Positions 34,445-43,171 of a stretch of 64,000 nt of DNA are shown in pieces. The translations under genes were made by a program, and so were the position numbers. Position 1 is the stretch's first letter. Each line of letters begins with the position of its first letter. The notes under the pieces are model-generated. The model saw nothing but the letters and a program-made list of their open reading frames with translations. It ran no database searches and was not told where the DNA came from. This stretch comes from Pseudolysinimonas yzui (GTDB taxonomy: Bacteria; Actinomycetota; Actinomycetes; Actinomycetales; Microbacteriaceae): positions 62,001 through 126,000 of the forward strand of contig NZ_BNAI01000004.1 in NCBI RefSeq assembly GCF_014653215.1, given 5' to 3'.

Positions 34445-35443
34445 TCAGGCGCCCCAGCGCAGTCCGCCGGTGACGACGGGAGCATCCCACAGCTTCAGGA
34501 TCTCGTCGTCGGCCTTCAGCACCGTCACCGAGCAGCCCGCCATGTCGAGCGAGGTGATGTAGTTGCCCACGAGCGTGCGGGCGACCTTCACGCCCGCCTT
34601 CTCGAGCAGCTTCGCCACTTCGCCGTACATCAGGTAGAGCTCGATGAGCGGCGAGCCGCCCATGCCGTTGAGCATGACGATCGACGGGCCCGACGTGAAG
34701 TCGAGGTCGGCGAGGATCGGCTCGACGAGCTGCGCGGCGATCTCGTGCGCGCCGGCGAGCGGAACGCGGTGGCGCCCCGGTTCGCCGTGGATGCCCACGC
34801 CGATCTCCATCATGTCGTCGGGCAGGTCGAAGGTCGGCTTGCCGGCCGCGGGCACCGTGCAGCTGGTGAGCGCCATGCCCATCGAGCGGCCGGAGCCGTT
34901 GACCTTCTCGGCGAGGGCGAGCACGGCTTTCAGGTCGCGCCCTTCCTCCGCCGCCGCGCCGACGATCTTCTCCAGCAGCACGGTGACACCCACGCCGCGA
35001 CGGCCCGCCGTCCAGGTGGAGTCCTGCACGGCGACGTCGTCGTTGGTGACGATCGTCGCGACCTCGACGCCCGACTCCGCGGCGGCGAGTTCGCCCGCCA
35101 TCTCGAAGTTCATGACGTCGCCGGTGTAGTTCTTCACGATGTGCAGCACGCCGGCTCCGCGGTCGACGACCTTCGTCGCCTCCTGCATCTGGTCGGGCGT
35201 CGGCGAGGTGAAGACCTCCCCGGCGCACGCGGCGTCGAGCATCCCGGTGCCGACGAAGCCGCCGTGCAGCGGTTCGTGACCCGACCCGCCGCCCGAGATG
35301 AGCGCCACCTTGCCATCGGCCTTGGGCGTCGCCCGGTAGATGATGCGGTTCGCGAAGTCGACCCGCAGGTCGCTGTGGGCCGCGGCGACGCCGGCGAGGG
35401 CGTCGGCGAGCACCGCCTCGGGGGCGTTGATCAGCTTCTTCAT
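34445..35443 (-). CDS. dhaK: Dihydroxyacetone kinase subunit DhaK
   Basis: 332-residue substrate-binding subunit. GGGSGHEPLHGGFVG (N-terminal) is the Dha-binding loop, and the His in GVGIHGEPG is the residue that holds dihydroxyacetone as a hemiaminal. Product is DHAP for glycolysis. The ATG overlaps the glpF stop by 4 nt, so uptake and kinase are made together. Confidence 0.96.
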   Translation of the reverse strand: MKKLINAPEAVLADALAGVAAAHSDLRVDFANRIIYRATPKADGKVALISGGGSGHEPLHGGFVGTGMLDAACAGEVFTSPTPDQMQEATKVVDRGAGVLHIVKNYTGDVMNFEMAGELAAAESGVEVATIVTNDDVAVQDSTWTAGRRGVGVTVLLEKIVGAAAEEGRDLKAVLALAEKVNGSGRSMGMALTSCTVPAAGKPTFDLPDDMMEIGVGIHGEPGRHRVPLAGAHEIAAQLVEPILADLDFTSGPSIVMLNGMGGSPLIELYLMYGEVAKLLEKAGVKVARTLVGNYITSLDMAGCSVTVLKADDEILKLWDAPVVTGGLRWGA

Positions 35444-36183
35444 GCGGAGACGCTCTCCTTCTTCTCAGCGGCCTTGTCGGCGGCGGTCTTCGAGATCAGC
35501 CCGAAGAGCAGCGCGGCGGCGATGCCGGCGAGCAGTTCCGCGGCGATGTAGACCGGGTACTGCTCCCAGTGAACCTCACCACCGAGGATCTGCTGGATCA
35601 ACATGGGGCCGGTGGTGCGGGCGGGGTTGATCGACGCTCCGGTCGCGGGGGCGACGGGGATGATCGCGGCGAACACCACGAGCCCGATGACGATGCCGGC
35701 GAATCCGGAGGCCGCCTTGCGGTGGATCACGCCGAACACCGTGAACACCAGGATGAACGTGCCGACGAACTCGGCCGTGAACGCCTGGTACCACGGGATG
35801 TCGCCGTAGGCCGCGACGCCGAGACCGGCTTCGCTCGCCGGCATCCCGAGCACTCCGACGATCGCGAGAGCGCCGACGGTCGCACCGAGCACCTGAGCGA
35901 TCAGGTAGCCCGGAACCTCGCGCCACGGGAACTTGCCCGAGACGGCGAGACCGAGGGTCACGGCGGGGTTGATGTGGTTGCCGGAGATGTAGCCGAACGT
36001 GTAGACGGTGGCGACGACGATGGTGCCGAAGGCGAGTGAGATCACACCGAGTTCGGCACCGGTGAACGGTTCTCCGCCGCGCGCGAGCGCGAGCGCCGGC
36101 ACGGAGCCGACTCCGACGAAGACCAGGAAAGCCGTGCCGAGGAACTCCGCTGCGAGCTTCTGCCACATGCGGTTCTCATCCAT
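35440..36183 (-). CDS. glpF: Glycerol facilitator / aquaglyceroporin GlpF
   Basis: MIP-family channel of 247 residues with six helices and both NPA boxes: HINPAVTLG and SINPARTTGP. The Arg after the second NPA is the selectivity-filter residue. Being first in an operon with dhaKLM points to glycerol or dihydroxyacetone uptake. ATG at 36183 is chosen over an in-frame ATG at 36201 because AAAGGAG lies in between at proper distance. Confidence 0.93.
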   Translation of the reverse strand: MDENRMWQKLAAEFLGTAFLVFVGVGSVPALALARGGEPFTGAELGVISLAFGTIVVATVYTFGYISGNHINPAVTLGLAVSGKFPWREVPGYLIAQVLGATVGALAIVGVLGMPASEAGLGVAAYGDIPWYQAFTAEFVGTFILVFTVFGVIHRKAASGFAGIVIGLVVFAAIIPVAPATGASINPARTTGPMLIQQILGGEVHWEQYPVYIAAELLAGIAAALLFGLISKTAADKAAEKKESVSA

Positions 36184-36256
36184 ATGTACTCCTTTGGACA
36201 TGCGGGGTTAGGGACGTCGATGCGGTCTCCCGCCGACGTCCCGTCTTCGGAACGCC

Positions 36257-36341
36257 ATTCGACAATGTCGAATATGCTGCAGAAAGATCGCGACGTCAAG
36301 AGTCGATTTCGAACGAGTGACGTCGTCGTCGCACGCATAAT
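36257..36341. promoter_or_regulatory. Operator palindrome and promoter between glpF and iclR genes
   Basis: ATTCGACAATGTCGAAT (36257-36273) is a perfect palindrome (8+1+8), placed 74 nt upstream of glpF and 95 nt before the IclR start; IclR proteins bind such sites. A CATAAT -10 (36336-36341) serves the IclR gene. Binding by the adjacent IclR protein is inferred from position only. The remaining intergenic sequence shows no other clear signal. Confidence 0.65.
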
Positions 36342-36367
36342 GGAACACACCCAAGGAAGGGGCAGCG

Positions 36368-37147
36368 GTGATCCAGGCGATCGATCGGGCGGCCAACGTG
36401 CTGAAGCTCCTTCAGGGCGCCCGCCACCTGCGCATCAGCGAACTCGCCGCCGCGCTCGAACTGCCTCCGTCCACGGTGCACGGAATCGTCAAGTCGCTGC
36501 GCGAGCACGGGCTGGTCGCGAAGGAACGCGGCTCCGACCGCTACATGCTCGGCCCGGCGCTGCTGAAGCTCAGCAACGTCTACCTCGACACCCTCGACGT
36601 GCGCGCCCGCGCGATGCGCTGGACCCGCGAGCTGGCCCGACGCACCGGACTGGCCGTGCGACTCGGCGCCGAGCTGTTCGATGAGGTCATCATCATCCAT
36701 CACAACCGCCGGCCCGACGGCAGTCAGCAGATGCTCGAGACCGGGCTCACCATCCCCGCCCACGCCTCCGCCATGGGCAAGGTGCTGCTCGCCTACGACG
36801 CCGATTACGCCGCCGAGGTGTTCGGCAAGGAGCTGCGCAGTCTCACCGGCGACACCGTCACCGACCCCGCCAAGCTATCGCTGACGCTGGCCCAGATCGC
36901 GGCCCGCGGGCTCGCCACCGAGCAAGACGAAGCGGTGCTCGGCGAGTCGTCGGTGGCGGCACCGGTCTCGGATGCCAGTGGCAACGTGATCGCGGCCGTC
37001 GCAGTCGTGCTGCCGACGAGCGAATGGCCCCCGGAAGACCCGGTGCTCAACGACCTCCGCGAGACCGCGCGCACCATCTCACGCGAACTCGGCTCGTCGT
37101 CGTGGCCGCCGCAACCGCCTGAGCGGCAACCCGACGACGACGCCTAG
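36368..37147 (+). CDS. IclR-family transcriptional regulator
   Basis: 259 residues: N-terminal winged HTH (about 5-60, LRISELAAALELPPSTVHGIVKSL) and IclR effector domain (75-245) with the HASAMGKVLLAY core. It is divergent from glpF-dhaKLM and probably controls it, like GylR/GlpR-type IclR proteins for glycerol in actinobacteria. GTG at 36368 with AAGGAAGG 7 nt upstream. The C-terminal tail is Pro/Asp-rich. The effector is not predictable. Confidence 0.9.
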   Translation: MIQAIDRAANVLKLLQGARHLRISELAAALELPPSTVHGIVKSLREHGLVAKERGSDRYMLGPALLKLSNVYLDTLDVRARAMRWTRELARRTGLAVRLGAELFDEVIIIHHNRRPDGSQQMLETGLTIPAHASAMGKVLLAYDADYAAEVFGKELRSLTGDTVTDPAKLSLTLAQIAARGLATEQDEAVLGESSVAAPVSDASGNVIAAVAVVLPTSEWPPEDPVLNDLRETARTISRELGSSSWPPQPPERQPDDDA

Positions 37148-37152
37148 TCGGC

Positions 37153-38040
37153 TCAGAGGGTCTGGATGATCTCGCGCATGAGCGCGGCGGTCTCCGACGG
37201 CGTCTTGCCGACCTTGACCCCGGCGGCTTCGAGCGCGACCTTCTTGCCCTCGGCGTTGCCCGCCCCGGCGGAGACGATCGCGCCGGCGTGGCCCATCGTC
37301 TTGCCTTCGGGGGCCGTGAAGCCCGCGACGTAGCCGACGACGGGCTTGGTGACGTGCGCCTTGATGTAGTCGGCCGCCCGCTCCTCGGCGTCGCCGCCGA
37401 TCTCGCCGATCATGACGATCGCCTTCGTCTCGGGGTCGGCCTCGAACGCGGCGAGCGCGTCGATGTGGGTCGTGCCGACGATCGGGTCGCCGCCGATGCC
37501 GATCGCGGTCGAGAACCCGAGGTCACGCAGTTCGTACATCATCTGGTAGGTCAGGGTGCCCGACTTCGACACCAGGCCGATCGGGCCCTTGCCGGTGATG
37601 TTGTTCGGGGTGATGCCCACGAGCGACTCGCCCGGCGTGATGATGCCGGGGCAGTTCGGGCCGATGATGCGGGTCGTGCCCTTGCTCTTCGCGTAGGCCC
37701 AGGCTTCGGCGGTGTCCTGCACCGGGATGCCCTCGGTGATGACGACGAGCAGCGGGATGCCGGCATCCACCGCTTCGATCATCGCGTCCTTGGCGAACGG
37801 CGGCGGCACGAAGATGATCGACACGTCGGCGCCGGTCTTCTCGATCGCCTCGGCGACGGTTCCGAAGACGGGAAGCGAGATGCCCCCGTCGTGCTCGACG
37901 GTCGTGCCGGCCTTGCGGGCGTTGACGCCGCCGACGACCTGGGTTCCGGCCTTGAGCATCAGGGCGGTGTGCTTGGTGCCTTCGCCGCCGGTGATGCCCT
38001 GGACGATGACCTTGGAGTCCTTGGTGAGGAAGATCGACAT
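37153..38040 (-). CDS. sucD: Succinyl-CoA synthetase alpha subunit SucD
   Basis: 295 residues. Forms with SucC the enzyme that converts succinyl-CoA to succinate with NTP formation. CoA-binding Rossmann domain with TGGEGTKHT near the start, and the phospho-histidine loop [17 protein letters not shown] (His about 246). ATG at 38040, 10 nt after the sucC stop, in one operon under the tandem palindromes at 39271-39304. Confidence 0.97.
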   Translation of the reverse strand: MSIFLTKDSKVIVQGITGGEGTKHTALMLKAGTQVVGGVNARKAGTTVEHDGGISLPVFGTVAEAIEKTGADVSIIFVPPPFAKDAMIEAVDAGIPLLVVITEGIPVQDTAEAWAYAKSKGTTRIIGPNCPGIITPGESLVGITPNNITGKGPIGLVSKSGTLTYQMMYELRDLGFSTAIGIGGDPIVGTTHIDALAAFEADPETKAIVMIGEIGGDAEERAADYIKAHVTKPVVGYVAGFTAPEGKTMGHAGAIVSAGAGNAEGKKVALEAAGVKVGKTPSETAALMREIIQTL

Positions 38041-38050
38041 TCTCTAGTCC

Positions 38051-39217
38051 TTAAGCGGTGTGAGCCAGCGCGGCGGCCTTGTCGGCGCCGTCGTCCATGG
38101 TTTCGGCGAGGGTGACCAGGGGGTGGCGTGCGCCGCGCAGGATCGCGTGGCCCTCGTCGACCCGGTTGCCGTCGAGGCGCACCACGAGCGGCTTGGTGGC
38201 GCTGTCGCCGAGGATCTCGAGCGCCTTGACGATGCCGTCGGCGACCGCGTCGCACGCGGTGATGCCGCCGAAGACGTTGACGAACACGCTCTTGACCTGC
38301 GGGTCGCCGAGGATGACGTCGAGACCCGCCGCCATGACCTCGGCCGAGGCCCCGCCGCCGATGTCGAGGAAGTTGGCCGGCTTCACGCCGCCGTGCCGCT
38401 CGCCCGCGTAGGCGACGACGTCCAGGGTGCTCATCACGAGGCCCGCGCCGTTGCCGATGATGCCGACCTCGCCGTCGAGCTTCACGTAGTTGAGGTCGTG
38501 CGCCTTGGCCTTGGCCTCGAGCGGGTCGGCGGCGTCCTTGTCTTCCAGCGCCTCGTGCTCGGGGTGCCGGAATCCGGCGTTCTCGTCGAGGGTGACCTTG
38601 CCGTCGAGGGCGACGATGTCGCCGGCGCCGGTGAGCACGAGCGGGTTCACCTCGACGAGCGTGGCGTCTTCGGCAGCGAACACGCCGTACAGCTTCACGA
38701 TCACCGGGGCGACCTTTTCGATGATCTCGGCCGGGAACTTCGCGGCCGTCGCGATCTCGGTGGCCTTCGCCAGGTCGATTCCGGCGACCGGGTCGACCTC
38801 GATGCGGGCGAGGGCCTCGGGCCGCTCTTCGGCGAGAACCTCGATCTCCATGCCGCCCTCGTACGAGGCCAGCGACAGGTAGGAGCGGTTGGCCCGGTCG
38901 AGCAGCACGGAGAAGTAGTACTCCTCCTTGATGTCGGCGCCGGCCGCGACCATGACCTTCTTGACGATGTGGCCCTTGATGTCGAGGCCGAGGATCGCCT
39001 TCGCGGCCTCTTCGGCATCCGCGGGGGTCTTCGCCACCTTCACGCCGCCCGCCTTGCCCCGACCGCCGGTCTTCACCTGCGCTTTGACGACGGTGACTCC
39101 GCCCAGCTTCTCGGCTGCCGCGCGCACCTCCGCGGGGGTTTCGGCGACGATGCCGGCGAGCACGGGCACGCCGTGCTTCTCGAATAGATCACGGGCCTGG
39201 TACTCGTACAGATCCAC
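38051..39217 (-). CDS. sucC: Succinyl-CoA synthetase beta subunit SucC
   Basis: 388 residues with the ATP-grasp fold and the conserved start [39 protein letters not shown] and the C-terminal [15 protein letters not shown]. Nucleotide- and specificity-bearing partner of SucD. GTG start at 39217 with a purine-rich GGAAGAAGAAG upstream. The leader has two tandem copies of the palindrome found before icd. Confidence 0.97.
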   Translation of the reverse strand: MDLYEYQARDLFEKHGVPVLAGIVAETPAEVRAAAEKLGGVTVVKAQVKTGGRGKAGGVKVAKTPADAEEAAKAILGLDIKGHIVKKVMVAAGADIKEEYYFSVLLDRANRSYLSLASYEGGMEIEVLAEERPEALARIEVDPVAGIDLAKATEIATAAKFPAEIIEKVAPVIVKLYGVFAAEDATLVEVNPLVLTGAGDIVALDGKVTLDENAGFRHPEHEALEDKDAADPLEAKAKAHDLNYVKLDGEVGIIGNGAGLVMSTLDVVAYAGERHGGVKPANFLDIGGGASAEVMAAGLDVILGDPQVKSVFVNVFGGITACDAVADGIVKALEILGDSATKPLVVRLDGNRVDEGHAILRGARHPLVTLAETMDDGADKAAALAHTA

Positions 39218-39270
39218 GCTGGACTTCTTCTTCCGTTGAGGGGAGTGGATGTTTGGTGGCGGGGCTGTCT

Positions 39271-39304
39271 TCTCTCGATGTCGAGATAACTCGATGTCAA
39301 GATA
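39271..39304. promoter_or_regulatory. Tandem copies of the icd-type palindrome upstream of sucC
   Basis: TCTCTCGATGTCGAGATA (39271-39288; 16/18 to the icd site) and TAACTCGATGTCAAGATA (39287-39304; 15/18) overlap by 2 nt, giving a 16-nt period. They lie 54-87 nt upstream of the sucC GTG and 42-75 nt before the MpaB-like gene. The arrangement suggests cooperative binding by a dimeric regulator shared with icd. Confidence 0.75.
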
Positions 39305-39345
39305 CTTTTCAGCCTCGCACAGCCTACCCCTGCGAGCATGGGCGC

Positions 39346-40098
39346 ATGTTCGAGCGCAGCGCAGCCTTCCGGCACTACGCCGCCGACTCCTCGCTCGTGC
39401 TCGGCGGCCTGGCCGCGATCCTGCTCCAGCTCGCCCATCCGGTCGTCGCCCGCGGCGTCGCCGAGAGCAGTTCCTTCGCCAGTGACCCGCTCAAGCGGTT
39501 ACACCACACCCTCGCCTACGTGTACGCCGTTCATCTCGGGTCCCCGCATCAGCACGCCCAGGCCGCGCGACGCGTCGACTCGGCGCACGCCCGGGTGATC
39601 GGCGCCCGCGATCCGGACGCGCAACTCTGGGTCACGGCGACCCTGACCCACACCGGGATGCAGGTGCATGAGCTGCTCCACGGCCGCCTCGCCGACGATC
39701 TCGCCGCCGAGATCCACGCCGCCGGCCGCGACCTCGGCACGTCGCTGCAGCTACCTGCCGACGTCTGGCCGGCCGACCGGGCGGCCTTCGACCGCTACTG
39801 GAACGCCACCCTTCTCTCCCTCGAGGTGGGCGACGACGCCCGATCCGTCGCGGCGGAGTTGCTCGCCGCACGGGCAGCGCCCTGGTGGCTGCGCGCGCTG
39901 CTTCCCGCCGCGCGCGAGTTCACCGCCACGCTGCTGCCGCCCGCCCTGCGTTCCGCCTACGGCCTGCCCGACCATCCGCGGCGCGGGCGGGCCGTCGTGG
40001 CAGTTGTTCGGCTGCTCACCCGAGTCACGCCACGACGGCTGCGTGAACTGCCGTCACGACGGCTGCTCGCGCCGCTCAGCCGCCGAGCGTCCGAGTGA
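39346..40098 (+). CDS. Oxygenase MpaB-like (DUF2236) protein
   Basis: 250 residues matching the DUF2236/MpaB family: the [14 protein letters not shown] start, [24 protein letters not shown] and VHELLHGRL. Members related to latex-clearing protein and fungal MpaB are thought to be haem oxygenases, with His residues such as those in the LAHP and HELLHG segments as candidate ligands. Function in this organism is unknown. ATG at 39346 lacks a clear Shine-Dalgarno. The 3' end overlaps the convergent anti-sigma gene by 23 nt. Confidence 0.78.
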   Translation: MFERSAAFRHYAADSSLVLGGLAAILLQLAHPVVARGVAESSSFASDPLKRLHHTLAYVYAVHLGSPHQHAQAARRVDSAHARVIGARDPDAQLWVTATLTHTGMQVHELLHGRLADDLAAEIHAAGRDLGTSLQLPADVWPADRAAFDRYWNATLLSLEVGDDARSVAAELLAARAAPWWLRALLPAAREFTATLLPPALRSAYGLPDHPRRGRAVVAVVRLLTRVTPRRLRELPSRRLLAPLSRRASE

Positions 40099-40492
40099 TG
40101 TGCCAGTGATTGAACCCGTCGTCGCTGTCGTAGCGCAACTCGTCGACGAGGGCCTGGATGAGCGGGATGCCCCGGCCGGACTCGGCGAGTGCATCCTCCG
40201 GAAGGGTGCGTCCCGCCAGCGTCACATCCCCCGGCTCGCCGGAGTCGCTCAGCGTCGCCGTGATCCGGTCCGGGTAGGTCTGGACGACGAGGGCGCAGAC
40301 GACGCCGGTGCCGGTGTCGGCGTGACGCATGACGTTCGAGGCGAGTTCGATCACGGCGATCTCGAACTTGAGGCGATCCTCAGGCCCGATTTCGGGCACA
40401 TCGTTCCACACCTGTTCGAGCATGTCGTGAACGGTGTTGACATCGCCGGGCGGGGTCGCCATTCGGAGCGTGTGCCGCACCGGCCTAGACAT
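40076..40492 (-). CDS. RsbW-like anti-sigma serine kinase (HATPase_c_2)
   Basis: 138 residues with a GHKL ATPase fold: N box EIAVIELASNVMRHA (about 44-58), G1 box DSGEPGD and G2 box GRGIPLI. Such proteins bind and inhibit a sigma factor and phosphorylate the STAS antagonist encoded just upstream (8-nt overlap). No sigma-factor gene is adjacent, so the partner must be encoded elsewhere. Confidence 0.88.
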   Translation of the reverse strand: MSRPVRHTLRMATPPGDVNTVHDMLEQVWNDVPEIGPEDRLKFEIAVIELASNVMRHADTGTGVVCALVVQTYPDRITATLSDSGEPGDVTLAGRTLPEDALAESGRGIPLIQALVDELRYDSDDGFNHWHITRTLGG

Positions 40493-40820
40493 CGGCGAAC
40501 GCCGTCCGCGCGTCCTCGTGCACCGACAACACCTGGTCCATGTTGGTGAGTTTCAGCACCAGACCCGCCTGCCAGCTCACGGCCGCCAATCGCAGCTCAC
40601 CGCCCTGTTCACGCGCACTCTTGAGTCCGTTGATGATGGCCCCCAGCCCCGACGAATCCATGAAGTCGATTTCGCTCAGGTCGACCACGATGCGGGTGAA
40701 CCCGCGTCCGAGCGCGACCCTGATCCCCTCTTTGAAGTGCGGTGCACTCGCCATGTTGAGGCGTCCGACCGGCTTGAGGACGGCCGTCCCCGGTCCGCTC
40801 TCGGTAATCGTCATCTCCAT
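40485..40820 (-). CDS. STAS-domain anti-sigma factor antagonist
   Basis: 111 residues, RsbV/SpoIIAA-like. The phosphorylation loop DFMDSSGLGAI (52-62) has Ser56/Ser57 at the phosphoacceptor place. When unphosphorylated it would bind the RsbW-like kinase and free a sigma factor. GGAGGT lies 8 nt before the ATG; the start shares one base with the phosphatase stop (TGATG). Confidence 0.92.
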   Translation of the reverse strand: MEMTITESGPGTAVLKPVGRLNMASAPHFKEGIRVALGRGFTRIVVDLSEIDFMDSSGLGAIINGLKSAREQGGELRLAAVSWQAGLVLKLTNMDQVLSVHEDARTAFADV

Positions 40821-42007
40821 CAGATGGGACCTCCGGAACGTCGGATCGCGAGCACCGTGATGTCGTCGGCGGCGTCGCCCTCCAGTGCCAACCGCGCGAT
40901 CTCCTCGACGATCTTCTGAGCGCTCGACGCCGCACGCACGATGTCCGCGACGGAGTCGACCGACGCCAGAGAACCGTCGTAGAGGTCGAGCACGCCGTCG
41001 CTGAACGTCACCAGCGTGCAGCCTTCCTCGAGCACCGCCCGGTGGCGACTGCGGCGATGGCCGCTCAATGCGATCCCGAGTGGGAGGTCGCCGCCCTTGA
41101 GCCGCCGATGGCTGCCGTCGGCAGACACCAGGAGCGTCAGGCCATGCCCCGCGTCGACGTACGAGAATCGGCCGGTCTCGGCTTCGAGCCGAGCATGGAA
41201 CAAGGTCACGAACGACTGGGTCTCGTCGAGGTCGTGAGCGAGCGCATCCGCGGCACGCTCCACTCCGGCCAGCACATTCTTCTTCCGGGAGGCGCTGCGC
41301 ACCGTCGCCCGCACGGTCGCTGCGAGGATCGCGGCCGCGACCCCCTTGCCCATGACATCGGCGAGCGTGAATGCGAGCCCCGACTCGATCGCATACCAGT
41401 CGTAGAAGTCGCCGCCTGCCGCCTGGGCCGGCAGGCACAGACCCGCTACCTGGTAGCCGGGGAGCGGCGGGACGGTCTTCGGCAGGAGCGCCCGCTGCAC
41501 TTCGGCGACCCTGAGGAGGTCATGCTGCTTGCCGAGTTCGTCTTCGATGAAGCGGGAGAGTTCGGCGACGGTGCTCACGACGGATGCGTCGGGCACTCGG
41601 GGATCGGGGCCGGCGATGCAGTACGCGCCGATGCGATCGCCGCTCGCCGAGTGGATGACGCGTGCCGCGAAGAATCGCACGCGCAGTCCGCCGACCGTGA
41701 GCCCCTCGTCGGCGAAGTCGGGATCGGCGTCGGCATCCTCGATGACGACCACCTCGTCGGTCGTCAGCACGCGATCCCACAGGGCCGAGTCGCGAGGCGT
41801 GGTTTCGGTAGTGAAACCGTGCCGCTCGCCGAAGAGGACTTCCGTCTGGTCGACGAGAACGAGCGCCACGTAGGGCGCGCCCAACAACTCCGACGTGTTC
41901 TTGCCCATGTTCACGAAGGTCGGCCCGTGAAGCGCGGCCAGCATCTCCGGATCAGACTTCCGGATCGGGGCGATCTCAGGTGCCCCCGTCGCCTTCCCCA
42001 TGTCCAC
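40820..42007 (-). CDS. RsbU/SpoIIE-type PP2C phosphatase with GAF sensor domain
   Basis: 395 residues: an N-terminal GAF domain (about 30-155) and a C-terminal PP2C-type phosphatase (about 165-395) with GGDFYDW, DVMGKGVAAA, DAGHGL, FSDGVLDL and DDITVLAIR metal-site motifs. It should dephosphorylate the STAS protein in response to a signal bound by GAF. GTG at 42007 (or ATG at 42001) with GGAGGAG upstream and a TAGGCT -10 at 42047-42052. First gene of a three-gene partner-switch operon. Confidence 0.9.
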   Translation of the reverse strand: MDMGKATGAPEIAPIRKSDPEMLAALHGPTFVNMGKNTSELLGAPYVALVLVDQTEVLFGERHGFTTETTPRDSALWDRVLTTDEVVVIEDADADPDFADEGLTVGGLRVRFFAARVIHSASGDRIGAYCIAGPDPRVPDASVVSTVAELSRFIEDELGKQHDLLRVAEVQRALLPKTVPPLPGYQVAGLCLPAQAAGGDFYDWYAIESGLAFTLADVMGKGVAAAILAATVRATVRSASRKKNVLAGVERAADALAHDLDETQSFVTLFHARLEAETGRFSYVDAGHGLTLLVSADGSHRRLKGGDLPLGIALSGHRRSRHRAVLEEGCTLVTFSDGVLDLYDGSLASVDSVADIVRAASSAQKIVEEIARLALEGDAADDITVLAIRRSGGPI

Positions 42008-42111
42008 CCCCGCGAACTCTCCTCCGCGACGTCGCGGATACACCCCAGCCTATCGACGCGGTCGGTTCCCGACAGTCCCTCGTCCGGGTACTGCCGCCGA
42101 CTCACGATGCA

Positions 42112-42117
42112 TAGGCT
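42112..42117 (+). promoter_or_regulatory. Candidate -10 of the aldo/keto reductase gene (leaderless)
   Basis: TAGGCT ends 6 nt before the GTG at 42124; the spacer CAGAAG is too short for a functional Shine-Dalgarno. Confidence 0.55.
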
Positions 42118-42123
42118 CAGAAG

Positions 42124-43113
42124 GTGGAAACGCGAACCCTCGGCCGCACCGGCCGCACCGTCTCGGTCATCGGCCTCGGCACGTGGCAGCTCGGCGCCGA
42201 CTGGGGCGCCGTAGACGACGATGCCGCCCGCGCCGTACTCGACGCGTCGCACGCCGCCGGTGTCACGATGTACGACACCGCCGACGCCTATGGCGACGGG
42301 CGCAGCGAACAGCGCATCGCATCCTGGCTGGACGCCCGCGGGCTGCGCGGTCAGGTGTTCGTGGCGACCAAGATCGGTCGGCGGGTGCCGCAGCTGGCCG
42401 AGAACTACTCGATGGCGAACTTCCGCGCGTGGATCGACCGGTCGCGCACCAATCTCGGCACCGACACCCTCGACCTCGTGCAACTGCACTGCCCGCCCGA
42501 TGAGGTGTACGCCTCCGACGCGGTGTTCGACGGGCTCGACACCCTCGTCGCCGAGCACGCGATCGCCGCATACGGGGTGAGCGTCGAGACGACCGCCCAG
42601 GCCCTCTCCGCGATCGCGCGACCGGGGGTCGCGACGGTGCAGATCATCCTCAACGCGTTCCGACTGAAGCCGCTCGATGCCGTGCTGCCCGCGGCGATGG
42701 ATGCCGGAGTCGGCATCATCGCGCGAGTGCCGCTCGCGAGCGGGCTGCTCTCCGGGCGCTACGACCACGACACGACGTTCGCGGCCGACGACCACCGCAG
42801 CTACAACCGCGACGGCTCATCATTCGACGTCGGCGAGACCTTCTCGGGCGTCGACTTCGACGAGGGCGTCGAGGCGGCCCGCGAGTTCTCGGCGTTGGCC
42901 CGCGCGCACGGTCTCGAACCCGCAACCGCGGCACTCGCCTGGGTGGCGCAGCTGCCCGGGGTGAGCACCGTCATCCCGGGTGCCCGCAATGTCGCACAGG
43001 CCGAGGCCAACGCCGCGGCCGGATCGGTCGCTCCGCTCGGGCCCGAGTTCACCGCCGCCGTGCGCGATCTCTACGACCGCCGCATCCGGGCGGCCGTGCA
43101 CGACCGCTGGTGA
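42124..43113 (+). CDS. Aldo/keto reductase
   Basis: NADPH-dependent oxidoreductase of 329 residues, (beta/alpha)8 barrel. The catalytic tetrad is visible: Asp and Tyr in MYDTADAYGDGRSE, Lys in VATKIGRR, His in VQLHCPP. The IPGARN stretch near the end belongs to the cofactor site. It resembles the YghZ/AKR11-14 type acting on small aldehydes or sugars; the true substrate is open. A single-gene unit ended by the hairpin at 43119-43158. Confidence 0.92.
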   Translation: METRTLGRTGRTVSVIGLGTWQLGADWGAVDDDAARAVLDASHAAGVTMYDTADAYGDGRSEQRIASWLDARGLRGQVFVATKIGRRVPQLAENYSMANFRAWIDRSRTNLGTDTLDLVQLHCPPDEVYASDAVFDGLDTLVAEHAIAAYGVSVETTAQALSAIARPGVATVQIILNAFRLKPLDAVLPAAMDAGVGIIARVPLASGLLSGRYDHDTTFAADDHRSYNRDGSSFDVGETFSGVDFDEGVEAAREFSALARAHGLEPATAALAWVAQLPGVSTVIPGARNVAQAEANAAAGSVAPLGPEFTAAVRDLYDRRIRAAVHDRW

Positions 43114-43118
43114 CGAAG

Positions 43119-43158
43119 AACCGCTGGTGACCCGGCGTGAGCCGAGCCACCAGCGGTT
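43119..43158. terminator. Bidirectional hairpin between convergent genes
   Basis: AACCGCTGGTG (43119-43129) pairs perfectly with CACCAGCGGTT (43148-43158). The left arm repeats the last codons of the aldo/keto reductase gene (ACCGCTGGTGAC at 43103-43114 and 43120-43131), as if the gene end had been duplicated. Confidence 0.65.
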
Positions 43159-43171
43159 GACGTGAAACGGG

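Noticed and set aside
39338-39598. Alternative ATG at 39338 for the MpaB-like gene
   Set aside because: It is in a different frame from the family-like protein starting at 39346.
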